Shown here one piece after another: positions 42,308 through 53,935 of a stretch of DNA of 64,000 nt (its first letter is position 1; each line of letters opens with the position of its first letter). This DNA is from Larimichthys crocea. Lineage: Eukaryota; Chordata; Actinopteri; Sciaenidae. The stretch covers positions 26,144,379 to 26,208,378 of the forward strand of contig NC_040011.1 of NCBI RefSeq assembly GCF_000972845.2. The letters are read 5' to 3'. The notes beneath the pieces are model-generated. The model was not told where the DNA came from, did no database searches, and saw nothing but the letters and a program-made list of their open reading frames with translations. The translations under genes and the position numbers were made by a program.

Positions 42308-42349
42308 GCACACACACACATACACACACTCACGAGATTTAGTCAGTAC
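39789..42349 (-). other. pcdh19: pcdh19 intron 1
   Basis: This 2561-bp intron separates the ectodomain exon from the first cytoplasmic exon. It begins GTACTG and within 50 bases enters a GT-rich stretch and a 30-bp GA (CT on plus) microsatellite. In mammals a 141-bp in-frame alternative exon lies in the corresponding intron. I looked for a phase-2/phase-2 exon with a similar Cys-rich then Lys/Glu-rich peptide on the minus strand and did not recognise one. Confidence 0.9.
42274..42303 (+). repeat. (CT)15 microsatellite just inside intron 1
   Basis: Thirty bases of CT on plus, GA on the transcript strand, starting about 45 bases after the exon 1 donor. A GT-rich stretch separates it from the donor, and on the far side is a GC-rich imperfect GGGCAC/GGGCGC repeat (42239-42273). 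Confidence 0.95.
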
Positions 42350-44481
42350 CTGCAGTTGTACGTCCGGATCTCCTTGTTATCCCTCTTGCACTTGACCGCC
42401 ACAAAAATCATGGTGACAAACAGGATGGCTGCGATAGAGCCCAGAGCGATGATGAAGATCAGAGACAGGTTGACAGGTCCAATATGCTCATGCTCGTTCA
42501 GGTCTGGTGAGAGGTACACCACGATGTAGGCCGAGGCGGACAGAGAGGGCTTGCCGTGATCCCTCGCCACCACTGTGATCTCATAGGTGGATTTGGCGTT
42601 TTCTCCAAACATCCGGGTGGAGCGCACCTCTCCGTTCACCTGGTCGATTTCAAAGAAAGTCCTGTCCCCCTCTGAGATGGTGTAGGTCAGCCGTCCGTTC
42701 TCCCCCTCATCATAGTCGTCTGCTTTAACTTGGGTCACCATGTAACCCACTCCAGCGTTTCTTGGGATGGAAACCTCCGCTGTGCCATTAACCAGTGGCG
42801 GGTTTGTCATAACAGGTGTGTTGTCGTTTACGTCCAGGACAACAATACGCACCGTGGCGTTACTTGATAAAGAGGGGTTACCATTGTCTCTGGCCAAAAC
42901 TTTGAAATCAAAAGTCCTGGTGTACTCATGGTCGAATGATCTCATAGAGTAAATGCGGCCTGATGGGTTTATGCTGACATATGTGTTTACATCCATGTGC
43001 TTAATCTCACCGGGGACTATGGAGTAGGAAACTGTGCCATTCATCCCCAGGTCCGGGTCTTCTGCTGATACTGCAAGCAGACATGAACCAGGGAGGTTGT
43101 TTTCCATCACCATCTCTTGATAGTGAGGTTTGATGAAGTGGGGAGGGTTGTCATTCTCATCTGTGACTTTGACTACTAAAGATTTAGTGGCGCGTAAAGG
43201 CGGGATGCCACTGTCCTCAGCTTGGATGGTCAGGTTGTATGTGTCCTTTTGCTCTCTGTCCAGCCTGCCATCAACAAGTATAGTTGAGAAGCTTTCATAT
43301 TCTTGAAGTCTGAACGGAACATTGCCCTGCAGCCTGCACTGTACTTTGCCGTTTGCCCCAGAATCCTTATCTGACACCCTCACTAGCGCAATGACATATC
43401 CACGCTGCGCGTTTTCACTAACTTCCACCATCTCTGTGTTCAGTGAGAGTAAACTGATGACAGGTGGGTTATCGTTCGTGTCCATCACGTTCACTGTGAC
43501 TTTACAGTGAGCTGGGATAGAGTTGGGACCTAAATCTTTGGCCTGAACGTCGATCTCATATATTTGCGCCGTTTCATAATCCAAAATACCGTTGACAGTG
43601 ATGATCCCGGTTCTGGGGTCAATTTTAAACGCATCCCTCGTTTTCTCGGTGACGTAACTGTGAAACGAGTACACGACCTCTCCATTAGTGCCCTCGTCAG
43701 GATCCGTTGCATTCAAGTCTATGACTAATGTATTGATGGGGGAATTCTCCATCACATTAACTGTATACACTGTCTCGTCAAAAACCGGGTTGTTGTCATT
43801 AGAATCAATTACCTTGATATTTAACTGGACCGCGCCTATCTTAGGAGGGTCTCCTCCATCTTCTGCACTGATTTCATATGTATAGTGGGACTGGGTCTCT
43901 CTGTCTAACGATTTTTGCACGACAAGCTCAGCAATTTTGGACCCATCCCCTCTGGTCTTTATTTCTAGTCCGAAAAGCTCATTTGGGGTGATAGAATATG
44001 ATTGCACTCCAAAGATCCCCGAGTCCGGATCGCTTGCCCCCTCTAGGGGAAACCTGGTACCAGGGGAGGCATTCTCAGAAATTTCAATGTCAATGTGGCT
44101 CGTTGGGAATCTGGGTGCGTTATCGTTCAAATCCTCAATTTCAACTTTGATGACACAGATCTCCATAGAGTTTGACATCACTTCTAGCGAAATAATGCAC
44201 TTTGGGTTCTGCCGACAAACTACATCCCGATCTATTTTCATCTGGGTTGTAAGGATTCCGGCTGGGCTGAGTTCCACCCATCGTGGTTCTGAATTGGAAA
44301 TAACCCTTAAGTATGGGGGCTGCGGTGCAATCTGAAATCCTTGCTTTAGCGCGTCCTTTGTCACATTTCCAATCACTGACCCGGGCTTCATCTCCTCGTT
44401 TATTCCATACTTTAGGTTGATAACAGCCTCAGCCCCGACCCAGAATAAGAGGAACACGGAAATTAATTGTATTAATTCCAT
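42350..44481 (-). CDS. pcdh19: pcdh19 coding exon 1: signal peptide, six cadherin repeats, transmembrane segment
   Basis: Protocadherin-19 is a calcium-dependent cell-surface adhesion protein of neural tissue; the family is known to act together with N-cadherin. This exon encodes residues 1-710: a hydrophobic signal peptide (about 1-19), EC1 to EC6 (about 21-125, 130-235, 240-344, 349-449, 455-558, 565-660) and a transmembrane helix (about 672-696) followed by basic [14 protein letters not shown]. Linker motifs DLNDNAP, DSNDNNP, DTNDNPP, DENDNPP and DVNDNTP separate the repeats. EC1 has the protocadherin C-X5-C pair (Cys89, Cys95), EC2 has an RGD loop (177-179), and there are eight N-glycosylation sequons. 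The identification rests on close agreement with remembered PCDH19, for example [29 protein letters not shown] and the membrane region. I chose the ATG at 44481 because its residues line up with the mammalian start and it has G at -3 and +4. An in-frame ATG lies at 44496; further upstream the frame opens only with GTG. The exon ends in phase 2 at CAG|GTACTG. A single large exon for the whole ectodomain is typical of protocadherins. Confidence 0.97.
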
Positions 44482-44973
44482 CTCCTTGGTTTGCATTGTA
44501 CCTGTTGAGTTTTTTTCTCTGCCTAATAAAGACCTTTGATTATTACGCACGAGAATGCATGTCAGAGAAAACAGGAGATATGTTCCAAATTAATCATCTT
44601 ACGAAAGTGTCCGGGAAAAAAAAAAAGTGTTTGCGTGACGAATAGCTCTAGTGTATGCAAATTCTATCACGGTGTGAAAGCTATAATTGTAACAAGTGCC
44701 TTAGCCTATTTTACTCTTCTCAGGCAGAGCACATCCTCCGGTCTACTGCAGCGGGCGAAACATTGGAGAGGACACATCTGTAAAAACATGCTGAATCTTC
44801 TCACAACAGTGATTTAGCCGTGTAAATCCGTGCAGCTCCGGCAAACTGCTCTTACACATGACTCATATGACGAACTGTCCATTTTCAAGTGGGCAGAAAG
44901 GAGGAGAAATGCTCAGACTGCACAGACAGAAAAAAAAACGAGAATTTCCGTGAGCCACAAAAGTCCACAAAAT

Positions 44974-45019
<46 letters not shown>

Positions 45020-45690
45020 TTCTGTGCAGATGAATGAATGAGCTTCAAAAGTCCGTGTTAGATTCTCCGCCTTGGTACCAGCAGATATTTAAGTCGCATT
45101 TTGGATAAACATCTTGCTCTGTGTCATATATTACAAGTAGTAATAAAATTTCCTCTTCGCCCGGCTGCTATGGGCTTTCACATCACAACTGCACATCTGA
45201 TGAAAAAAAAAAAACTAAAAAAGGATCTGCAGTCACAAAATTATTCAACAGCTTAAGTCCGGATATCTTTGCCTAAAGAACAAGGGTGCAAATGCAGGAA
45301 TGTCTCATCACATCACTGAAGTCCCGATTACCTTTTTATTTCCAGCAGATTTAGTCTTTCATCCCCTCCGCAAGTCTTGAAGCTTTTACTTACTAATTAA
45401 TTTCCTCGTATCTCACTTGGAAAAAAAAAGGCTGCACATATCCCGATAATTAGTCTATCCAACAAAATAAAATCCGATGAAAATGTAGCCAAAAGCCAGT
45501 GAGGTGAAAACGATGCAAGAAGCCTACTGTATGTACAAAACGCATTTCATGTTGGGCTGCAGCAAAGTAGAAGCACAGGAGCCTATATCCAGCCTGGTTG
45601 AGGCAGAAAAAAAAAAAGAAATCACCACTCGTTGCCAGTAGGCTGTCTAGTTGACTCCAACAAGCGCTCCTCTCGCTTCACTGGTGCACA
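44482..45690 (-). other. pcdh19: Presumed pcdh19 5' untranslated region
   Basis: This sequence lies directly upstream of the start codon and I see no splice acceptor that would clearly end exon 1 here, so it is most simply the 5' UTR. The outer limit is a guess from the promoter-like block further upstream. Within it are an in-frame ATG 15 bases above the chosen start (44496), an AP-1-type TGACTCA (44859-44865), TGACG half-sites, and a 40-base T run on plus (44975-45014) that would read as poly-A in the transcript. If transcription starts below 44975 instead, the poly-T run would belong to the promoter. Confidence 0.45.
44975..45014 (+). repeat. Poly-T run (40) in the presumed 5' UTR or promoter
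   Basis: Forty consecutive T bases on plus, about 494 bases above the pcdh19 start codon; poly-A on the gene strand. Confidence 0.95.
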
Positions 45691-45810
45691 CTGGCGGACG
45701 CGCAGCTCCGAGCCGAGCGCTCAGTCTCAGGACCTGCAATCCCCTCAGCCAATCAGGGGTTACACAGGAGGGCTGGAGCTGCTGGTGGGTGGGGCAAAGT
45801 ACAGCAATGA
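45640..45810 (-). promoter_or_regulatory. pcdh19: Candidate pcdh19 promoter: CpG-rich block with CCAAT box and GC-type box
   Basis: About 1.2 kb above the start codon the sequence changes from AT-rich to GC-rich with clustered CpGs (GCGGACGCGCAGCTCCGAGC near 45692-45711). On plus it contains CAGCCAATCAGG (CCAAT at 45749-45753, ATTGG on the gene strand) and GGGTGGGGC (about 45786-45794), a KLF/Sp1-type box. NF-Y sites often lie 60-100 bases above the start of transcription, which would place initiation near 45660-45690. No TATA box is evident at that spacing. This is inferred from composition and motifs only. Confidence 0.4.
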
Positions 45811-45908
45811 AACAGGGCCAACTACCTGTTCTCCTGCAGATGGACGACTCAACGGGCAATTACGGCGTACAAGTTGAAACACGAGGCTGTGTATTAGATG
45901 ATCGTTAG

Positions 45909-45990
45909 CAGTGGTTCCAAAAACGGGGTCTGGGGACCCATGGGGGTCTTTGAGAGGGTTCCATAGGTGCTACAGGAGGGGGGGAAAAAG
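45909..45990 (+). mobile_element. hAT-like DNA transposon terminal sequence (fragment)
   Basis: The sequence CAGTGGTTCC followed by CGGGGTCTGGGGACCC and GGGGGTCTTTGAGAGGGTTCC matches the typical left end of non-autonomous hAT (Charlie-like) elements of fish, as I remember it. The matching right terminal inverted repeat and an 8-bp target duplication (the left flank is ATCGTTAG) were not found in the next several hundred bases, so the copy looks truncated or diverged. The true right boundary is unknown and may reach about 46.2 kb. Confidence 0.55.
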
Positions 45991-47099
45991 GAGTTACAGA
46001 CTAATTTCCCTCAGCAGAGGCACAGAAAAGATGCCATGGATAACTTTTCAGTGATTTTCTCTTCTGCTGCAGAAGCCACTGGGCAGTTATTTGTAACAAG
46101 TCGAATTTTACAACAAAGACGGTCTCAAAGGGGATCCTGGAGTTTATCTGCGGACTGCTATTGATCAGTTTGATCCTCGGTGACACGTCAAAGTCTGGTA
46201 ACCTCTGTGCCAAAGCATAAAGCATCTTCCGCTTAAATCTCCAGCATATTTTAAAGTCAAATACAGACCTGGTGATCTAGCTTATATAGTCATTGCAATT
46301 GTGCGCATTATGTTACATCATTTATATTCTAACGTGACTCTCGCGTTTAATGTGCAACACCAGGCATCGTGGTGAGGCAATTCACCATGATGAAGAAACA
46401 TTATGGATTATAGTCTCCATGTAGCAGCATGCTGGGAGGAAATCTTGCCATAAGGCTAAATCAATATATAATAACCCACGTTTTTCTTCTTCTTGGGTGT
46501 GGCGACACTAAATATTGCCCTTGAGCCCTCTAATCAATTACACAAAACACAGAGTTAAATATCACACTGTATATTCTTTTAAAGGTCAAGACACGTGTTT
46601 GGTCAATTACAGCTTTTAGTTTATTTATCCAATAATTTGTGTACCTGACAACTGTTAACGACTAACTGAATTTTACCCTAATAATTAATTTCTTTTGGAT
46701 GAACACGTCACCAATGTGTCTCTAATGAAATGAGTTTAATAACAAAGAGTTTCATCCGATAAAAAAAATAACACATTGCCCTCACTGTAATTAAATAGTT
46801 TGCGTTTATCTGCTGTATATTTATAAAGGTAAATAATGAGGTGGGTGGACTACGACTTCAGGTCTATCGCTAATCATCATAATAAAAGGGACAACATTTA
46901 ATTATTAGCTGTTATTCAGTGAGTGCCTTCTGCCTCTTCTCATCATATTGAGGCTCCTTCTGAGGTGAACAATTCACGCCTGTCACATGTCAGCCACCAG
47001 AGGAAAGAAAACTACTGAGAAAAAAGGGGTTGAATATAAAGTTCCCCATGTTGTCCCTCATCACCCACCCTGAACTCACTTCTCATTCAGATAGAAGTG

Positions 47100-47106
<7 letters not shown>

Positions 47107-47138
<32 letters not shown>
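47107..47138 (+). repeat. (CA)16 microsatellite
   Basis: Sixteen CA units followed by TGCGCGCACCC, upstream of pcdh19. Confidence 0.95.
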
Positions 47139-47140
<2 letters not shown>

Positions 47141-50100
47141 CGCGCACCCACACACAGTCCTCTCATGCAGCCAGCCTGCCTCTCGGCAGCGCGCTCACCA
47201 GCCGCCATCACATCCTGTCGAGGGCAGGCCGATTTCAAAGTCACAAGGGTGACACCTAGCGTCCGATTCATTCTGTTATTCCAGCTTGTCCATTCGTACC
47301 CCCAGACTGTTTCACCCCGATGTGAAAACAACAGCGTGGCACAAGAATAACAATGAAACACGCTGGAAAAATCAATTTCCTCTTTATATTGGAATAGAAG
47401 TCGGCAGTTTGACCACAATTAATATTCTGTCCAAAAGGTAAATAGGTTTCATGCCATATCCAATCATTGTTAATCAATAAAGGGTGACTGAACTTTATAT
47501 GGAGAGGAGAATGAGGTTATTGTTGTGCAATATGGACATTTATTTTACCATATTCATTCATGTTTTTTTCTTTATTACAAAAAAAAATGTAACTGCCAGT
47601 ATAAGAAACACTTGAGGATCAATATAGCAGCTATACAGGGCCCATTTTAGGGTAGTAGATAGACATTGCTGACAAAAAATTAAGAATATATGAACTCTTT
47701 TGTTATGATATCTTACAGGTTATAACAACAAAATAAATATCGTATAAGTTCAGAATTGCTCAAAACCATTTCTGAATAACAAAAAGATGATGACACACTA
47801 ATAGAGTCACAATTAATCAGATATGATATTTCTTAGTGAAAATATCTTCTTCGTCTACGTCTTTGCATAACGCAATCTCATTTTGACATATCATATTATA
47901 TTTGTTCTTCCATAACACTTTTCATGATATGTTGCAGTCGCACAAGGAAAGTGCCAAAAGAATATTTAAGCTCATAAATTCTTAATGGCAGCGAGTTAAA
48001 CAACCGTAGGCGATGGCAGGGGACTCTCTTTTCCTCAGGGCTTTCTGATGGCTGTATGTACAACATCGTGGATAGTATGTTTAGTATTTTTGTCAGTCTG
48101 AGATGATATTACAGAGGCTTGCGTTGCCTGCTTGATTGTGAGCTGTAAACATGTGCAAGTTCTCCCCGGTAACAGAGTCAATTAAAATACTGGACAATAA
48201 CAAAATATAATAAGACATAATAAAATGTGCTTTCACTGTTAGACAATGTCTGTGGATGTTCAGGAGACGGAATGCTTATATGAGCAATAATATATAATAA
48301 AAAGCTGCAGGGACTTTTATGATTTCACCTCGTGTTTTTTATGTATTTATGTGCATATTTTAATCTTATATTGTTTTTAAGCTGTGAGTTAGTTCATGTC
48401 AAAAGGGTTCATTTCATATTTCCACCATTAACCCTACAATGTTTGGATTAAACATCTCTGGGCCTGGAAGTTTTGTTCCACTTTGGAGTCCTAAATTGCC
48501 CGGTGAGGGCTAAGAGGGTTAAAATGTTGCAGGTGTTCTTGCCCCTGCAGCTGAGTGCAGTGTGAAAGAGTGGCAACAGCACTGCCTCAAGCAGCAGGGT
48601 TGATCATAAACTATAGTGCAGTAATTTAGCCACAATGTATTTCTTTCTCTCAGAGAGTGGTGGCATATTTCATTTATGAGCTACAATCTACCACAATATA
48701 CTTCCTGCTGTAGACGTTCCTTTGTGTCTGTTATTGATTTTACTTCTATGTTAAAATCCTTAAATTTTCTGTTGTGAGTGGTGGCGCATTGACTTTTTAG
48801 CATCAGTGTTTGTTTTCACCACCATCATTTTAGTTGGTAAAATAAAGAAAGTGTACTGACTGTGAGAAGGTTATGTGTTTACTTATTTACTTCAAGTTCA
48901 AGCTCAGGAGTGTCTGACTGAATGCGCTTAAAGAAGACGGTGGCAAAGCATTAACTATTATTTATTATACATCAAGTGGAGTATGGAAATGATAATTAAT
49001 GTTAATTAGACTTGTCAGTACATGTTTCTACATTAATACAATAATGCTGTCCAAATCACAGGACAGCAAAAAGTGCAAGCTGTGATCTTACCTACAGTTT
49101 GATGAGTTTGTCTGTGTTTATTGTAATTCAAGAAACCTCCTGTTCCTGGACAGGAAATGTATAAGAGAATGGATTGAATTGACTTTTTTAACGTTGCAAC
49201 CATAATATCACATTTCTATCATATCATGTGAAGATATGAATATCTAAATGTATTCCTGACGTATGTGTAGCAGTGCAACTGCGAGTGCGTTGAGGCTGTG
49301 CAGTGGTTTATTCTTAAACTTGAAGGCAGAAGGCAGAGCTAGGCTACTTAAGTCCATGGGAATTTCACAACCTCACACTGGTTTTGAGCATATTTGAAGC
49401 GTTTGTGGTGGAAAGCTTGAACCAGTGCAGTTGAAAGTACACAGAGAATGACTGATTTTATTTCATATCACTTTTTTCTCTGCTGCCAAGGAATGGCACG
49501 CGTCTGTAGTCTGTCCCTGCTGCTTGCTTGGAAAGGAATATCTAAGCTCCTCTGACAGATGCTGGCATTATCACCCCTATGTCCTGCCGGCACTGGAACT
49601 CGGCCCATGCACATACACTGACTTACGGGAGGTAGCACAAGACAGCAGAGACAGACAGTGGCGCATTGATTCTGAATGGGCAAAATGGCCACGCTTATTT
49701 TGGCTGCAGCTGAAGATGACGTTATTATTATGGTCCTCATCCATACAGCTTCTCAAAAAAATTGATTCCTCCTGAGCACCCCTTGCCAGAGGCATAAAAA
49801 GGAAGGGGAACTGACAGGCTTAATCTATGGGTCTGTCGTCAATGACGATACGCCCTCCACTCTATTCCACACCATGCCTGTCCATGATACATCAATTAGT
49901 ATCAATTCTCACTATCCATCTGAGGGTTCACAGAGTCCCTTGGGCTCACCAACATAGCTGAAAGTACAATTCAACAGCAAAATGGGCTTTTTTCTGCTCT
50001 TCACAAACTAGGTTTGTTGTGATGTTGGTTGTTGTTGTGCTACTTTTAATTTAATCCTGTTTTTAATCCTAATTTCCCCAAAGCACTGGCCTGGGACCCC

Positions 50101-50874
50101 CATCATGGTTGAGTTGAGTAAGAAAGAGTACAGTGGGTATAGATTGGCTTTGTGTCATTCAATCAGTGTTAATACCACTTAATACTATTTATTTTCCTCC
50201 ATGCCTTCACTGTGAATTAGCGATTGGAAGTAAAGTGAAAGTATTTGTGTTTGTGTCTCTTCTGGGCACTGCGTTTTCTACTGGATTATCTACTGGAGCG
50301 GTACCATGGAAGAAAACATTTAACTTTTCTCATGGCTGCTGGTGATGTACTTGTTGGACACAAACATGCTCTCTTTTACAAGCACATAAGCTGCTTTTGA
50401 TTTTCACATATTTGATTTAACGTGTTCTATGAAATGTGAAAGGTCTTCCTGAATAGACTGCTTCAGGTTTAATGGAATCACTACTCTTGCCACACTTTGC
50501 CCGAAACAAGCAGGAAATGGATTCAGATGGTTCTGTATCGGACTGGATGTAGCTCTTGATGCATATAGATGCAAATGAATGAAAGCATTGTTGAATGAGG
50601 CTGTTTGAAGTTGCATGCTTGGTGGGGCTCCTGATCATCAAGAGCTGCACTGATTTAATATGCAGTTTGTTGATGTTTAAACAATTAATAATTAGTAACC
50701 CAATGACCCATTTGCTTCTGAAATGAAACATGTTTAAGAGAAGCTTGTTCTATTCGTGCATAATTGGTTTAGCTATTTATGCTGTTAGATGGCAATTAAC
50801 AGACTTTGTGTACAGTCCTCTCATGTTTGGAGCCAAATGTGCTCTCACTGTTTCTCTTTGAATGTCTGTATGAT

Positions 50875-50905
50875 AAATAGCAATTTAAACTCTAAATTGC
50901 TATTT
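50875..50905. repeat. Perfect 13-bp inverted repeat with 5-base loop
   Basis: AAATAGCAATTTA pairs exactly with TAAATTGCTATTT across the loop AACTC, in the upstream intergenic region. Confidence 0.9.
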
Positions 50906-52357
50906 GTTAAAGTACTCTCTTCAAAGTGGAATTACAGTTTGAGAACATTAGTAATTCACTTTATTGTATGTTATTTAAACATACTACTTGTGTAATTTCC
51001 TTATTCTGAAATTACTGTAAAATAAAAAATAAAAATTAGGTCTACAAAGTCCTGCAAAAGCATAAACATTTAGCCCTGTCATCTATTCTCTTTTCTCTCT
51101 ACTTATTTTTCCTGTCAAATAAATATACACCTGCAAGTAGCTGATCGAGATGGCAGATAATGTAATATTGCTGTGCAAAACAGTTCATAGATGGAAAGAA
51201 TATAGCGAAAAATGATCACAATCAATGAGGCAACGGTGTATTCAGAAAAACTCTACAGTAGAGGACATACCAAGAACATCTCATTGACTTTGCCTGCAGG
51301 GGCTCCACTTTACAGGGATTCCATGCTTTTCAGATTGTTTGGAGCCTTTCTTCCTATTTCCCATTTACATTTCACTATGATTTTACCTCGGTGATTACAT
51401 GTAATAACTGAACTTGAACTTGCATTTCATTTTTCCCCTGCAAAGGGGTGACCTCTAAGCAACATTATTTTAAACGTTCCTGAATCCTGATTTTACAGTA
51501 GCTGTGAAAGCTTGAGGAAAGCCGGCAAAAACTATTTTATGAGTCAAGGTATTTTGGACCAAGTCTGCTACATTTATTAGAGATTTTGGAGCTGCTTATT
51601 TTTGAATGCTTGGCTGTTTAAACGATGATGTTTAACATTCCTTTTCCATTTCCATAGCATGAAGCACAATAGGTGCAATCACGGGTACAATACCACGCAG
51701 GAGATTTCATTTTGTTCCAATTACCCCGGTGTGCAAAATCAGTTGTCTTTGTTAGGAGGCTCAGACTGCTAAAGAAACAAAGAATAAAAAAATAAGAACA
51801 AAAAAAAGCTATATAAAGCCAGGGCTCTGAACAGACAATAGACAGGATCTGTGAGCACACAAGTTTCTCTTCACCTGGCGTACGGTCAATTAGCTTTGTG
51901 TTGCTGTGTTTATTCAATGTCAGCTCTGATTAATAGGCACAACATGGTGGATAGAACACCTGAAAATGTAGTATGGTGCCTGGGTGGGACATTGTTGCCA
52001 TCTGATACCATCTCCACAACATGGTGCTTATCTCGTCGCCCCCCCTTGGGGGTGTTTACAGCTGTTTTCTCGTCAAGACAAATTAGTGCGGCTGTGTGCC
52101 TCTTTCACCCCCTCAGAGTGAAGCAGTGAACGGAGACATCATGGTCACTACCTCTTGCTGTGCTTTTGGATTTGTTCGTGCTTGCCATGCTTAGCGGTAT
52201 TTTGAAGTTGGTAACACATGTCAGTTTTAAGTAAATGTGTTTGTTGATCTTTGCACTCATAACCCGAGGATCCGAGAAGAGGAAAACATATTGTAGGGAT
52301 TTTTTATTCCCTCTCTAATCTGTCTATCTAATCTAATATCCTTTTTACCCTTTACCC

Positions 52358-52379
52358 TTTTTTTTTTTTTTTTTTTTTT
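52358..52379 (+). repeat. Poly-T run (22)
   Basis: T homopolymer after two TTTACCC units; no retroposon body recognised beside it. Confidence 0.9.
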
Positions 52380-53919
52380 GAGCGGCTGTGGCTGATTTAG
52401 CCGTGGTAATACTCTAAATCCTGACAAGCCTGACCAGGCAGTGTGCTGTAAAATGAGAGAACGAGTTTATATTCACAGAAGATAACCTCCCTCCATACAA
52501 CGCACCCATCTACTCTGCCTGCCATTGGCTCTTTCTATCTCCCAAACGCACCTAGCAAAGCAGTTGTGCTTGGTGATACTACTAAAAAGGTTATAGTCTA
52601 ACAAACGCTGACTCCCTGCTGGTGAAAAATTAGGTTAAGAAAATGACATTTTCCTTTTATACTGACCATGACAGCGTTGTTAGCAAACCCCAGGCGGGCA
52701 AGCACAGCCACTCCTGCGGGCACCCATATGTTGTCTGCTTGATAGATGCAGCTGCATGAGGAGGGGGAGGGGGTCATGTTTATTGCTTTTCATAATGTGC
52801 CACCAGTGCCTTCATGGTAATGAGGACTTTGCCCTATGATTGTGCCAGTTTAAAATGTTACACTTCATCACCTTAATACTGGGCTCTAGCAACATTTGAT
52901 GGCACAGGCTCCATAAGGCAGGCCACAAATTAGTAGGTCTTGTTATTTCAACATTAGCTTGTCGACACCTCATCTTAATTTCACCGCTGAACCACATCTG
53001 AACCATATAAATGGAGACCTCGAATGCTTTGGCTGCTTGTGTCGAGGAGAGATAGGAGGTGAGAGTGTGTGTGGGTGTAAGCACACAGGCGTATTTGTGT
53101 CTATGCCACTATGTATGGATGTGAGTGTGTGCGTGTGTCAGCATGTGTCGAAAAGGCATTCTCCTCCTCAGAGAGATGTGAATTCAAAATAACAGACACA
53201 GAGACAGAAATAGAGGGAGAGAGACAGCGAAAGAGAGAGAAAAAATAATCTCATGCTATGTTATCCCTGCAAAACCTGACAAACCACCCCTGAGACTGAT
53301 CTGGCTTAGCATTCAGTGTGGTTAGGGGCTTGTTTGTGCTCCTATGATTGGAGCAGGCTGGCTAAGTTGGCCTCATAACAGTCCAGTCACAGTGGAGCCC
53401 CAGTGGAGTCACGCTGCCTAGGGATGGCAAGCCTGTCTCTATCTGGCCACAGATATCAATAAAGGCAGCAGTGCAGTCTTCTGGGAGGCTGGACAGTCCA
53501 AATTTTCTCCCCTGAAGGAGGGTTATTAATTGTCCCTATGTTGTATGTGATCTGCTTGCACAACATGCTTTTTTTGTTGAACATTCTGAATTCCAGGCAT
53601 GTATCCCAGAATGCAATTAGTCCTCTGCCATTAGATCAAGCGACACATGTCTTCTCGCCTCGTGCCTGGCCTGGAATTACGGTGAGGGGAGGGAGAAAAG
53701 AAAGAAATTAGTATGGAAATTAGCTGTCTTCAAAGCCTTTGGCGTTAAAGGTGGTGTAAGGTGCTACAGGAAGGTGGCAGTTCCCTTTGCAGATATCTCA
53801 GTAAGAGAAAACGCAGGAATACAGGAGGATTGATTTAGGAAACTCATATCCCCCTGTGCAACGTGGGATTAAGGAAATGGCACATGAAAGGCATATCATG
53901 CTGTTTAGTATACACTAAT

Positions 53920-53935
53920 TGTGTGTGTGTGTGTG
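53920..53935 (+). repeat. Short (GT)n microsatellite
   Basis: Eight GT units in the upstream intergenic region. Confidence 0.85.

Noticed and set aside
42026..42529. 167-codon plus-strand frame
   Set aside because: It crosses the CT microsatellite and the exon 1 donor on the antisense strand; it is composed of simple repeat and shadow.
43937..44335. 132-codon plus-strand frame
   Set aside because: Antisense shadow of the pcdh19 ectodomain exon.
44482..44550. Upstream extension of the pcdh19 frame to 44550
   Set aside because: The codon there is GTG, not ATG, and the added residues do not resemble the family N-terminus; the start at 44481 is better supported.
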